Below are positions 10,274 to 19,121 of a stretch of DNA of 64,000 bases, one piece after another. Origin of the DNA: Rhizobium sp. R711 (GTDB lineage: Bacteria > Pseudomonadota > Alphaproteobacteria > Rhizobiales > Rhizobiaceae). Made by a program: the position numbers and the translations under genes. The notes beneath the pieces are model-generated. The model ran no database searches and was not told where the DNA came from. It saw only the letters and a list, made by a program, of their open reading frames with translations. The stretch lies in NCBI RefSeq assembly GCF_002211365.1, contig NZ_LOKZ01000006.1:1-64000 (forward strand), given 5' to 3'. How positions within the stretch are numbered: the first letter of the stretch is position 1; each line of letters begins with the position of its first letter.

Positions 10274-10516
10274 ATGCCGATGGTCACCGTATCCATTTCA
10301 CCGTTGCAGGCTGCCGACATCCGGGCCGCCGTTGACAACGGGAGTTACGCATCGAGCAGCGAGGTCGTGCGCGAGGCCCTGCGCATGTGGGACGCCGCCC
10401 GCAAACTTGGCGGATACCACGAAGACATGTTCGATCAGGGCAGAGGCCCCCATGGCGGCCAGTGCGTCGCTGACATGTTCGCCGATCATGAGGCTGAGAA
10501 CAGGCGTACAGCCTGA
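10274..10516 (+). CDS. ParD-family antitoxin-like protein (orphan)
   Basis: This 80-residue protein has a ribbon-helix-helix N-terminus (VTVSISPLQAADIRAAV, then SSSEVVREALRMWD), typical of type II ParD/CC2985 antitoxins. A GGAGG precedes the ATG. The C-terminal tail (about 45-80) is not the usual toxin-binding helix, and no ParE-like reading frame follows in the 137 bases before the next gene. It may be an orphan antitoxin, a remnant or a stand-alone regulator. Confidence 0.75.
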   Translation: MPMVTVSISPLQAADIRAAVDNGSYASSSEVVREALRMWDAARKLGGYHEDMFDQGRGPHGGQCVADMFADHEAENRRTA

Positions 10517-10653
10517 CCAAGCCATTGATTGATCGATAAAATTCGATCGAAAAAGGCCGGGCTTTCACAAAAATTTCACATTCGGGAAAGGGTTCGTTGA
10601 TCCTTCTCCGCCAGTCTCCCTGCGAAAAACAATAAGACACAGTGGAGATTGGC

Positions 10654-12459
10654 ATGTCTTTGGCTGCCACCGTCGATCCGGCCCTTGTTCGGCGTTATGC
10701 AAGCGACCAGATCGTAACGCTTGCAAAGCTCGTTATCGAAAATGCCTTTCAGCCTATCGTCGAGGCAGGAACAGGCGTTGCATTCGGCTATGAATCGCTG
10801 ATGCGCGGGCAGGAACGCATCGGTTTCGGTTCCCCCGCCGAGATTCTGGATGAGGCGTACAAGAACCACCAGTTGCTACAACTGGAGCAGATGGTGGCAA
10901 GCCGCGCGCTTGCGAAGTTCGCCACGCTCCCGCACTTCTCGAGTTCGACGCTGTTCCTCAATCTCGATGTCCGGTTGATTCCGCATGGCGAACGGCTGGT
11001 GGAGGGTCTGCTACAGCATTTGAAGCTTGCCAATATTCCTCCGTCGTCCATCTGCTTTGAGTTTTCCGAGCGTTTCGACAATACCAGCGTGCCGGAGTTT
11101 GCGGCGCTTGTATCGCTGCTCCGCAAGGCGGGCTTCAAATTGGCGATTGACGATTTCGGCGTCGGCCACGGCGAAATGAAGCTGCTCTGCGACCACCCGG
11201 TCGACTACCTGAAGATCGACCGCCATTTCATCGCCGATATCGACAGCAGCCCGCGCAAGCGCCACCTTCTGAAGAACATCGTCCACATCGCGCACGTCCT
11301 TGGCACTCGTGTCATCGCCGAGGGCATCGAGACGGAGGCGGAATTCGTTGCCTGCCGCGAGTTTGGCGTCGATCTCGTCCAGGGCTGGTTTATCTCGCGC
11401 CCGACGACCCATATGACCGAGTTGCAGCCGTCGTTTCCGCACCTTCTGGATCTCGGCAAGAGCAAGCGAAATCCGCAATCCCTCGACGAGATCCTCATCC
11501 GCAAGCAGATCGAGATGCTGCCGACGGTCTACGAGAACGACACCATCGACAGCGTCTTCGAGCTTTTCCGCCGCAATCCGCAGCAGGCGTTTTTCCCGGT
11601 GCTGAACGCGAACGGCGAGCCGCGCGGCATCCTGCACGAACGGCATCTTAAGGAATACATCTATCAGCCCTTCGGTCGCGATCTCCTCAAGAACAAGGTC
11701 TACGAGCGAACGATCTCGCACTTCGTCGAGATGGCGCCGATCGTCGGGCTTGATTCCGATACCGAGCAGCTGATGGCGATCTTCGCCAACATGGAAGGCA
11801 CGAACTGCCTGCTTTTGACCGACAACATGCGCTATGCGGGCGTCGTCTCGGCCGCCTCGCTCATCAAGGTCATGAACGAGAAGAAGCTGAAGACCGCCCA
11901 GGACCAGAATCCGTTGACCGGGCTGCCGGGCAACAGGGCGATCCGCGATTTCATGCGCGAGTCTAGCCTTGATGGCGACGAGAAGCGTCACTTCTGCTAC
12001 TGCGACTTCGACAACTTCAAGCCGTTCAACGATGCCTATGGCTTCCACCTCGGCGACCACGCGATCTCGCTCTTTGCAGCGTTGATGCGCCGCTATTTCT
12101 TCGCCGAGCGTCATTTCCTGGGGCATGTCGGCGGCGACGATTTCTTCATCGGCGTGCGTGGCTGGACCAAGGAGGAACTGACCGAAATTCTTGATCGCCT
12201 GATCAGCGATTTTCACGACGATGTGCTCGACCTCTATTCCGATGCGGATCGTGCCGCTGGCCGTATTCGGGGCCATGATCGCGCCGGCGTCGAGGCGCTG
12301 TTCCCGCTGATGCGCTGCTCGATCGGTGTGCTGGAACTGCCGGAAGGTCTCGTCATCGACGACATCAATCGCGTCAGCGCCGAAATCGCCCATATCAAGG
12401 CCGAGGCCAAGGAAAGCGAAGAAGGCTTGGTCTTCCACCTCCTGGGCGAGACCAATTGA
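10654..12459 (+). CDS. EAL-CBS-GGDEF protein (c-di-GMP turnover)
   Basis: This is a 601-residue cytoplasmic protein with no membrane segment. The N-terminal EAL phosphodiesterase domain reads ESL at the signature, and the metal and catalytic motifs are kept: FLNLD, FEFSE, DDFGVGHG, YLKID, EGIET and QGW. A CBS-pair region follows (about 285-420), then a GGDEF domain whose signature is GGDDF. The RxxD inhibitory site ahead of the signature is missing. Phosphodiesterase activity is therefore plausible; cyclase activity is uncertain. The ATG at 10654 has GGAG just upstream; a GTG at 10642 would add four residues. Confidence 0.88.
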   Translation: MSLAATVDPALVRRYASDQIVTLAKLVIENAFQPIVEAGTGVAFGYESLMRGQERIGFGSPAEILDEAYKNHQLLQLEQMVASRALAKFATLPHFSSSTLFLNLDVRLIPHGERLVEGLLQHLKLANIPPSSICFEFSERFDNTSVPEFAALVSLLRKAGFKLAIDDFGVGHGEMKLLCDHPVDYLKIDRHFIADIDSSPRKRHLLKNIVHIAHVLGTRVIAEGIETEAEFVACREFGVDLVQGWFISRPTTHMTELQPSFPHLLDLGKSKRNPQSLDEILIRKQIEMLPTVYENDTIDSVFELFRRNPQQAFFPVLNANGEPRGILHERHLKEYIYQPFGRDLLKNKVYERTISHFVEMAPIVGLDSDTEQLMAIFANMEGTNCLLLTDNMRYAGVVSAASLIKVMNEKKLKTAQDQNPLTGLPGNRAIRDFMRESSLDGDEKRHFCYCDFDNFKPFNDAYGFHLGDHAISLFAALMRRYFFAERHFLGHVGGDDFFIGVRGWTKEELTEILDRLISDFHDDVLDLYSDADRAAGRIRGHDRAGVEALFPLMRCSIGVLELPEGLVIDDINRVSAEIAHIKAEAKESEEGLVFHLLGETN

Positions 12460-12537
12460 CGCCACCCGCTCTTCCTGCCTTCTCAACTCCGTAGCGCTGG
12501 ACTATCTGACATGCTTTCGGAACGAGGAGACCGGGTC

Positions 12538-13533
12538 ATGTCCTTGCCCATGCAGATGCGCTTCATCGACCTGCCGAGCTTCGGCGCGCCTGAAGTGATG
12601 CGGATTGCCACCGGACCCTTGCCGATACCGGGGGAGGGCCAGCTCCTTGTTCGCACTGCGGCGATCGGCGTCAACCGGCCTGACGTCGCACAGCGTCAAG
12701 GAACTTATCCCCCGCCAAAGGACGCGAGCCCGGTTCTCGGCCTCGAAATGGCAGGCGAGGTCGTCGCCATCGGCCAGGGCGTCAGGGATTTCGCCGTCGG
12801 CGACAATGTGTGCGGGCTGACCAACGGCGGCGCCTATGCCGAATATTGCCTGCTGCCCGCCGGCCAGGCTCTGCGCTTCCCAAAGGGTTATGACGCCGTC
12901 AAAGCTTCGGCACTTCCGGAAAACTACTTCACGGTCTGGGCCAATATGTTCCAGATGGCAGGGCTGACCGAGGGCGAAAAGGTTCTCGTGCATGGCGGCT
13001 CGAGTGGTATCGGGACGACGGCCATCCAGCTCGCGCGGGCCTTCGGCGCCGAGGTCTACGCAACGGCCGGTTCGCAGGAGAAATGCGATGCTTGCGTCAA
13101 GCTCGGCGCAAAGCGGGCCATCAACTACAAGACAGAGGATTTTGCTGAGGTCATCAAGGCCGAGACCGGTCATGGTGTCGATATCATCCTCGACATGATC
13201 GGCGCTGCCTACTTTGAACGGAACGTGGCGTCGCTTGCGAAGGACGGCTGCCTCTCGATCATCGCCTTTCTCGGCGGGGCCGTCGCGGAGAAGGTCAATC
13301 TGGCGCCGATCATGGTCAAACGGCTGACGATCACCGGCTCTACGCTGCGCCCGCGCACTGCGGAGGAAAAGCGCGCGATCCGCGACGATCTCCTTTCCCA
13401 GGTCTGGCCACTTCTCGATGAAGGCAAGCTTACGCCTGTTATCGATACCGTTGCTGCTTTCGAAGACGTCGCCGACGCGCATCGGCTGATGGAAACGAGC
13501 GGTCACATCGGCAAGATCATGCTGCGGCTCTAA
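12538..13533 (+). CDS. NAD(P)H quinone oxidoreductase, PIG3/zeta-crystallin type
   Basis: This is a 331-residue zinc-free MDR-family reductase. The N-terminal GroES-like part contains [17 protein letters not shown], and the cofactor-binding motif [15 protein letters not shown] is near residue 145. It probably reduces quinones or other electrophiles with NADPH. The ATG at 12538 has an AGGAG upstream; an opening at 12511 is possible. Its last 45 bases recur in degenerate form at 14909-14953, beyond the MFS gene that follows it. Confidence 0.85.
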   Translation: MSLPMQMRFIDLPSFGAPEVMRIATGPLPIPGEGQLLVRTAAIGVNRPDVAQRQGTYPPPKDASPVLGLEMAGEVVAIGQGVRDFAVGDNVCGLTNGGAYAEYCLLPAGQALRFPKGYDAVKASALPENYFTVWANMFQMAGLTEGEKVLVHGGSSGIGTTAIQLARAFGAEVYATAGSQEKCDACVKLGAKRAINYKTEDFAEVIKAETGHGVDIILDMIGAAYFERNVASLAKDGCLSIIAFLGGAVAEKVNLAPIMVKRLTITGSTLRPRTAEEKRAIRDDLLSQVWPLLDEGKLTPVIDTVAAFEDVADAHRLMETSGHIGKIMLRL

Positions 13534-13545
13534 CCTTGAACGGCT

Positions 13546-14760
13546 CTAGGCCGGCTGCCGAACCGGTCGGGGAGCTCGCTCAAGGAACAGCAGGAGGCCA
13601 ACCGAAGCGAGACCGACGGCAGCGGCAAGCAGTGCTGTGCCTGAATATCCCGTAGAAGCGGTCCCGGCTGCGAAGATCGATGCACTGATGCCGTTGGCGA
13701 TGAACGTGTTGACCGAGACCAGTGAACTACCGAGTCCCGGGCGATCGGCAATCAGATCCTGCAGGTAGGTGATCGGCACGCTGAGGATGGCTGCAGCGCC
13801 GCTGGCGTTGATCAGCACGAGGGCATAGATCTGCCAGGGCGCCGAGGCAAAGCTCAGCAATGTCAGATAGAGACAATAGATCAGTGCTCCCAGGGCAAGC
13901 ACGTGCACGCTGCGGAAGCGGCGCTGCAGCGCGCCCCACATCAGCATGAACGGCATTTCCAGGAAGGCGACGAGGCCGGCCATGAAACCGACATCGATCA
14001 CCGTGCCGCCCGCGGCATTGGTGATGATCAGCGGCGACACGACACTGTTCAACCGCTGCAGGCCGAGCAGCAGCGCCATGAGGCAGACCCTCACCAGCAC
14101 ATGGGGGGAAAAGATTCTGCCGAGCGATGAGAAGAAGCCGATATTCAGCGAAGGGGAGGCTTCGCCCGCCGGCGCGGGCTTGGCCACGAACAGGTAGAGG
14201 CAAAAGCAGGTCAGGCTTGCGAGAGCTGCGATGCCGTAGGCCGGCGTCATCGATTGCGAATTGATGAGGTACAGGCCGATCAGGCCGGGTGCCAGTGCCC
14301 AGGAGCCCGAGAACAGCGCGCGAACCGTGGATGTGATCGCCGCCGCCCTTCCGCGGTCCATCGTGTTCGTCGTTGCGCGGATGCTGGCAAACAGGATTGA
14401 ATAGGTGGAATTGCTGATGGGGATCAGCACCAGTATGCCGAAGATGAAGGCGCCGGCGGTGCGGAACTCGTAGATCATTCCGAAGCCGAGCATGCCGCTT
14501 ACCGACAGCGCCAGCACCAGCGGGCGGCGATCGTTGAGCCTGTCGGACCAGATGCCGAGCGTCAGGCTGGTCGCGACGTTCACGAGCGCCGCAACGAAGA
14601 TCAGCCCGGAATAGGTGCGGTCGGACAGACCGAGTTCGTTGATGCCGATGATCGATTGATAGGGCATCGTAGAGGCATAGGTGAAGGCGAGCGCAATCAG
14701 TGTCAGCGCTGGGACGCGGATTTGGCGATCGCGGAGAATGGACGAAAAGGCGGATGGCAT
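13546..14760 (-). CDS. MFS transporter
   Basis: This is a 404-residue major facilitator superfamily permease with about twelve hydrophobic segments and the loop 2-3 motif GIWSDRLNDRRP. The overall pattern is reminiscent of sugar-efflux (SetA-like) transporters, but no substrate can be read from the sequence. It converges on the quinone oxidoreductase, with only 12 bases between the stops. The whole gene lies between that gene's end and a degenerate copy of the same end, which suggests it was inserted there. Confidence 0.85.
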   Translation of the reverse strand: MPSAFSSILRDRQIRVPALTLIALAFTYASTMPYQSIIGINELGLSDRTYSGLIFVAALVNVATSLTLGIWSDRLNDRRPLVLALSVSGMLGFGMIYEFRTAGAFIFGILVLIPISNSTYSILFASIRATTNTMDRGRAAAITSTVRALFSGSWALAPGLIGLYLINSQSMTPAYGIAALASLTCFCLYLFVAKPAPAGEASPSLNIGFFSSLGRIFSPHVLVRVCLMALLLGLQRLNSVVSPLIITNAAGGTVIDVGFMAGLVAFLEMPFMLMWGALQRRFRSVHVLALGALIYCLYLTLLSFASAPWQIYALVLINASGAAAILSVPITYLQDLIADRPGLGSSLVSVNTFIANGISASIFAAGTASTGYSGTALLAAAVGLASVGLLLFLERAPRPVRQPA

Positions 14761-14908
14761 GGCGTGGTTCCCGATGCCCCTGACATAAACCAGTAGTGTG
14801 CTTTCGAAAAACGAGAGTTTGTGATGGCAGTTGTCAAATCACGTGATGGGTGGCCTCATGCCGTGATCGCTGTCGGTGGCTAAAAGCCGGGTCCGCCCAA
14901 TCGCCCGC

Positions 14909-14953
14909 ATGGAAACGAGCGGTCACATCGGCAGATCATGCTGCGTCTGTGAC
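14909..14953 (+). repeat. Degenerate copy of the oxidoreductase gene 3' end
   Basis: This stretch repeats bases 13489-13533, the last codons of the quinone oxidoreductase, with one base deleted in the middle and a few substitutions near the stop. It codes for nothing on its own. It sits 14 bases from the stop of the second MFS gene. Confidence 0.8.
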
Positions 14954-14967
14954 CGCTCGCACGTCGC

Positions 14968-16401
14968 TCACCGGGCCTGCCGTTCGGCGGGCGACGAGAG
15001 GGTTAAGGACGTCGTGACTGCAATCAGGCCGGGAAGAGCCATCAGCACGTAGAGCCAGTGCGCAGCCGAAACGCTGCCGGCTATGCCACCGGGGTTCACC
15101 AGCCCGGTGCTGTTGACGATCACGCCGGCAACGGCGGCGCCGAAGGCACTGCCGAGCGACTGTATCGTCGAGATCGCGGCCGAGGCCTTGTCCTGTTCGG
15201 AGTTGTCGACAAGGCTCAGAACCTTGGTCACTAGATGAGCCCAGCCGAGACCGACGCCGAAACCCATAAGGAACATGCCGATGGCGGCTGGGCCGAGAAT
15301 GGCGAGATTGCTGGATTGATTATCCGTTGCGAGGAAGATCGTCAGGGACGCAACAGCAACCATTTCGATCAGGCAACCGGCGACGATCGCCCTGTTGGCG
15401 CGGCGTCCCGAGAGCGTTCCGCTGAAGAAGGCCGCAAAGGTCCAGCCGAGTGCGACGAGGGCGGTCAGATACCCCGATACCAGCGGCGTTACGTCATGCA
15501 GCACCTGCAGGAAATATGCTATGTAGATGTCGCTTGTCAGCACCAGAAGCAGCACGAACATCGTCAGGTAGACGCGTGCCACCGGCTTTGCGAGTATGAC
15601 GGCGCCTGTCGGCAACAGACGGTTCTTGCCGCGCCGCTCGACGCTCAACATAGAAACGATCGTGACGATCGATGCCGCAATCAGCCATGCTTTGAAGCTT
15701 GTTTCGTCAATCGTTCCAGCAATGCTGACCAGCAGCACGGCCGCAAGCAGCAGGGCAATCTGCAGGATCGGCGTCTTGCCTTGGGCGCGGTCATCCTCGG
15801 CGCGCGGCAGGAGCCAAGGCGCGAGCGCCGCCATCAGCACACAGAGCGGAACAAGCAGTATGAAGGCTTGGCGCCACGCGCTGCCTTCGGAAAACAGGCC
15901 TCCGAGGCTGGGGCCGAGCAAGGTTGAGATACCCCATATGGCCGCATAAAGCGTTGACGCTTTCTGCCATAGTGGTTCGGGGTAGGCGAAGCGAATGAAG
16001 GCATAGGCAAGGCCGGCAAGAATGCCGGCGCCGAATCCCTGTGCCGTGCGTCCGGCGAGCACGAACGGCATCGCAGGGGCGAGCGCGCAGATCAGGCTGC
16101 CCGTGCCGAAGATGAGTGCGCCTGCGACGTAGACGCTCCGCAGCCCGATGCCTCGCGGGCGCATCGCGACGAAGATCGACCCCAGGACCGCCGCGGCAAC
16201 GAAGAGTGTCGTCATCCATGACAGCAGTTCGAGCCCGCCGATGTCGCGCACGATTGACGGCGCGATTGTCGCCGTGATGTAGGTCTCGACGGCGTAGAGG
16301 GTGACGCCGCCGCCGAGCATGAGGGTCGCGGGCAGCAGCGGCGCGGAAAACAGATGAAAGACGGAGGGCCTGTCTGCGGAAATCTCTTCAATGCCGATCA
16401 T
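14968..16401 (-). CDS. MFS transporter, DHA2 (14-segment) type
   Basis: This is a 477-residue permease with about fourteen hydrophobic segments, as in the EmrB/QacA drug-efflux group. The motif GRTAQGFGAGILAGLAYAFI fits motif C regions of that group. It is divergent from a Cys-rich regulator gene (16507), so it is probably the regulator's target. Efflux of a drug or metabolite is likely, but the substrate is unknown. Confidence 0.85.
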   Translation of the reverse strand: MIGIEEISADRPSVFHLFSAPLLPATLMLGGGVTLYAVETYITATIAPSIVRDIGGLELLSWMTTLFVAAAVLGSIFVAMRPRGIGLRSVYVAGALIFGTGSLICALAPAMPFVLAGRTAQGFGAGILAGLAYAFIRFAYPEPLWQKASTLYAAIWGISTLLGPSLGGLFSEGSAWRQAFILLVPLCVLMAALAPWLLPRAEDDRAQGKTPILQIALLLAAVLLVSIAGTIDETSFKAWLIAASIVTIVSMLSVERRGKNRLLPTGAVILAKPVARVYLTMFVLLLVLTSDIYIAYFLQVLHDVTPLVSGYLTALVALGWTFAAFFSGTLSGRRANRAIVAGCLIEMVAVASLTIFLATDNQSSNLAILGPAAIGMFLMGFGVGLGWAHLVTKVLSLVDNSEQDKASAAISTIQSLGSAFGAAVAGVIVNSTGLVNPGGIAGSVSAAHWLYVLMALPGLIAVTTSLTLSSPAERQAR

Positions 16402-16434
16402 AGGTCATGCCTTGTGTGTTTCCTGGGTATGTAT

Positions 16435-16505
16435 TATTTTTACAAGTTATTGTTTGGAAAAATACACGGCCATGCTATTAAAGAAAGCATTAACTTGGAA
16501 AAATA
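16435..16505. promoter_or_regulatory. Repeated TTGGAAAAATA operator motif
   Basis: The 11-mer TTGGAAAAATA occurs at 16454-16464 and again at 16495-16505. An inverted copy with one mismatch (TATTTTTACAA) is at 16435-16445. The first two arms form a palindrome with an eight-base gap, and the third copy abuts the regulator start. All lie in the 105-base gap between the divergent MFS and regulator genes, so they are good candidate binding sites for that regulator. Confidence 0.55.
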
Positions 16506-16506
16506 A

Positions 16507-17127
16507 ATGAGACAGTCGCCTGCCAACCGAATCCTGCTGCTAATCAAGACCGAAGGACCTCAGCTTGCCGCGACGGTGGGCTCAAAGCTCGCCATTTCCT
16601 CGGAAGCCGCCCGTCAGCAATTGATGAAGATGGCGGAGGAGGGGCTGGTCGAAGCGATGAGCGAAAGCGCGGCAGGCAGGGGGAGGCCGCGACAGCTCTG
16701 GAACCTGACGGCTGCCGGCAACCAAACCTTTCCCGATGGCCATGCCGAACTGACCGCCACGATCCTGAGTACGCTGGTCGCGCAGCTGGGGACGCCGGCC
16801 CTGGATGCCGTCATTTCGGCCCGCGAAGCAGACACCCTCAAGCGCTATCGTCAAGAAGTCGACGCGGCGGACATCCAATCCCGCGTGCGGCAGCTTGCGG
16901 CCGTTCGCACCAGCGAAGGATATATGGCCGACTGCTGGGAGGAGGCGGACGGCTCGCTGCTGCTCGTCGAAAACCATTGCCCGATCTGTGCCGCGGCAAG
17001 CATTTGTGCCGGCTTCTGCCGCTCCGAGCTCGAGACCTTTCGAGCCGTGCTCGGCGCCAAAGTCGAGCGCGAAGAGCATATCTTGCTTGGTGCCCGTCGC
17101 TGCGCCTACCGCATCACGCCGCCTTGA
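16507..17127 (+). CDS. SufR-like transcriptional regulator with C-terminal cysteine cluster
   Basis: The 206-residue protein has an N-terminal winged helix (about 10-75; SSEAARQQLMKMAEEGLV, then GRGRPRQLW). The C-terminal part is cysteine-rich: HCPICAAASICAGFC, then RRCAYRI. This layout is that of SufR and related regulators, where such cysteines hold an Fe-S cluster. The start ATG directly follows a repeat element. Divergence from the MFS gene points to local control, with redox or iron sensing inferred from the cysteines. Confidence 0.8.
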   Translation: MRQSPANRILLLIKTEGPQLAATVGSKLAISSEAARQQLMKMAEEGLVEAMSESAAGRGRPRQLWNLTAAGNQTFPDGHAELTATILSTLVAQLGTPALDAVISAREADTLKRYRQEVDAADIQSRVRQLAAVRTSEGYMADCWEEADGSLLLVENHCPICAAASICAGFCRSELETFRAVLGAKVEREEHILLGARRCAYRITPP

Positions 17128-17224
17128 CTGGCATCGGCGCGGTGCTGAGCCTTTAAAAGACAATTGCTTTATCGACGCGACTCGCTATGCGTGAGGCATC
17201 TGCGTACACGATCAGGATTAAGCC

Positions 17225-18232
17225 ATGACCAATCCCGTCACCGTCGAAGTCACACGAGGCTCGCTCGTTGAAAGCCGGCATCGCGGCGCGGTCGTCGCCG
17301 TCGATGGTGATGGAAAGATCGTGTTCTCGATCGGCGATATCGACGCGCCAACCTTCCCGCGTTCTGCCTGCAAGGCCATGCAAGCGCTGCCGCTGATGGA
17401 AAGCGGCGCGGCGGATGCCTATGGCTTCGGCGACAAGGAACTGGCGCTCGCCTGCTCCTCGCACAATGGCGAGGACGAGCATGTGGCGCTCGCCGCCGCC
17501 ATGCTGGCAAAAGCCGGGCGTGACGTCGAAACGCTCGAATGCGGGGCGCATTGGTCCTCCAGCCAGAAGGTGCTGATCCACCAGGCGCGCACGATCGGGA
17601 AGCCAACTGCCCTGCACAACAACTGCTCGGGCAAGCATGCCGGCTTTGTCTGCGCTTGCTGCCATCAGGGCGTCGATCCGAAGGGATATGTCGGCTACGA
17701 CCATCCGCTGCAGGCCGAAATCCGTGGCGTCATGGAAAGCCTGACCGGCGCGGCGCTCGGCCGTGACAATTGCGGCACGGATGGCTGCTCCATCCCGACC
17801 TATGCGGTTCCTCTGCGCGGCTTGGCGCATGGGTTTGCCAAGATGGCGACCGGTCACGGCCTCGAGCCGCTTCGCGCCAAGGCTTCCCGGCGGCTCTTCG
17901 ATGCCTGCATGGCAGAGCCTTTCTATGTGGCCGGAACCGGCCGCGCTTGCACCGAGCTGATGGAGGTGGCTCCGGGCCGCATCTTCGCCAAAACAGGTGC
18001 CGAGGGTGTCTTCTGCGCGGCCATTCCCGAGCAGGGAATTGCGATCGCCATCAAGTGCGACGACGGCCATTCGCGTGCCTCGGAGGCGATGGTTGCGGCT
18101 GCGCTGAGTCGTTTCTTCGGCAAGGACGATCCGATTCGCGCGAACTTGACCGTGATGGCGACCGTCCAGATGCACAATTGGAACGGTATTCATGTCGGCG
18201 ACATTCGCGCGACGGCTGCGTTGACGGCATAA
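17225..18232 (+). CDS. ansA: L-asparaginase of the Rhizobium etli (AnsA/ReAV) type
   Basis: The 335-residue enzyme hydrolyses L-asparagine to aspartate and ammonia. It belongs to the thermolabile rhizobial class, unrelated to E. coli asparaginases. The two Ser-Lys pairs and metal ligands known from R. etli ReAV are present one residue earlier here: S47 and K50 (SACK), S79 (CSSHNGE), C134 and K137 (NNCSGK), D186 and C188 (GTDGC). The ATG follows an A/G-rich element. The gene stands alone between the SufR-like regulator and a membrane protein. Confidence 0.9.
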   Translation: MTNPVTVEVTRGSLVESRHRGAVVAVDGDGKIVFSIGDIDAPTFPRSACKAMQALPLMESGAADAYGFGDKELALACSSHNGEDEHVALAAAMLAKAGRDVETLECGAHWSSSQKVLIHQARTIGKPTALHNNCSGKHAGFVCACCHQGVDPKGYVGYDHPLQAEIRGVMESLTGAALGRDNCGTDGCSIPTYAVPLRGLAHGFAKMATGHGLEPLRAKASRRLFDACMAEPFYVAGTGRACTELMEVAPGRIFAKTGAEGVFCAAIPEQGIAIAIKCDDGHSRASEAMVAAALSRFFGKDDPIRANLTVMATVQMHNWNGIHVGDIRATAALTA

Positions 18233-18371
18233 GCCGTTCCGGAACGGGACAGTCTCGCCGCAGGAACAGAAATTGCTAATGTATGTGAAACTACAGCCCA
18301 CGAGAACGGATGCGGTTTTCCTAGGCTGAGTTACCCTTCGCCCAGTACATCGAACGCCATGAGGGCAGGAT

Positions 18372-19121
18372 ATGTTTGCGGGCCGCTATCTTTGGTGGAT
18401 GCTGATCGCCATCGCGATCTTCCTCTTCTTCACCATGTGTTTCGATTACGTGACCTGGCTGACGGTCGTTTCGTCGGGCTGCACCCGCATCGCCGGCTCT
18501 TGCGGACCGATCGTCGTCACCATGACCGGGTCGATGAAACCGTCGGGCGTCTATCTCGCGGGCGGCATCATCCTCGTCGTTACCCTTGCCCGCATCCATT
18601 ATCTGTCGATGAGCTGGATGTGGGGCGTTTTCGCTGCAATCTGGTTCGTCGCATCGGCGCCGTTTCCACTGCTGCTCGCCAATGGTTGGACCGGCCAGTT
18701 GAAGCCGGAAGCCGTTCTCGACGGGCTGCCCGTGGCGTTCCTGTTCTTCGTGGCTTTCTGCGCCTATATCGGCTGGTCGTTCGAAGAGAGTGGCGCGCGG
18801 CCACTCGGCGGGTGGCGCCTGCTGCGAGCGACCATTTCCGTCACTGCCGTCTATGGCGCGCTGCTGGCGCTGTCGGAGGCGCCTGCCTTCGCGACCATTC
18901 CGGGCCGTATGCTCGGGGAGGTGCGGCTTACCACGTCGATCGCGGCGTTGCAGCCCGGACTGCATGATCTCCTGACACTCGGGATGGACCGGGACACCTT
19001 CGCCTACATTGTCCTGGCAGTCTTTGTTGCCGGACTTGCCGTAAGCCTGTTGCCGCAGAACCTGGAGGAACTGAAGGCGCGCCTCATCCAGCCGTTCATG
19101 CTTCGAGGATCTCGGCCGTAA
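18372..19121 (+). CDS. Hypothetical integral membrane protein
   Basis: This 249-residue protein has about six or seven hydrophobic segments and no family I recognise. It begins MFAGRYLWWMLIAIAIFLFF and ends in a charged tail. Its last 26 bases overlap the end of the convergent DeoR gene. GGATAT upstream is a weak ribosome site. The open frame and hydrophobic pattern support a real gene, but no function can be given. Confidence 0.65.
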   Translation: MFAGRYLWWMLIAIAIFLFFTMCFDYVTWLTVVSSGCTRIAGSCGPIVVTMTGSMKPSGVYLAGGIILVVTLARIHYLSMSWMWGVFAAIWFVASAPFPLLLANGWTGQLKPEAVLDGLPVAFLFFVAFCAYIGWSFEESGARPLGGWRLLRATISVTAVYGALLALSEAPAFATIPGRMLGEVRLTTSIAALQPGLHDLLTLGMDRDTFAYIVLAVFVAGLAVSLLPQNLEELKARLIQPFMLRGSRP

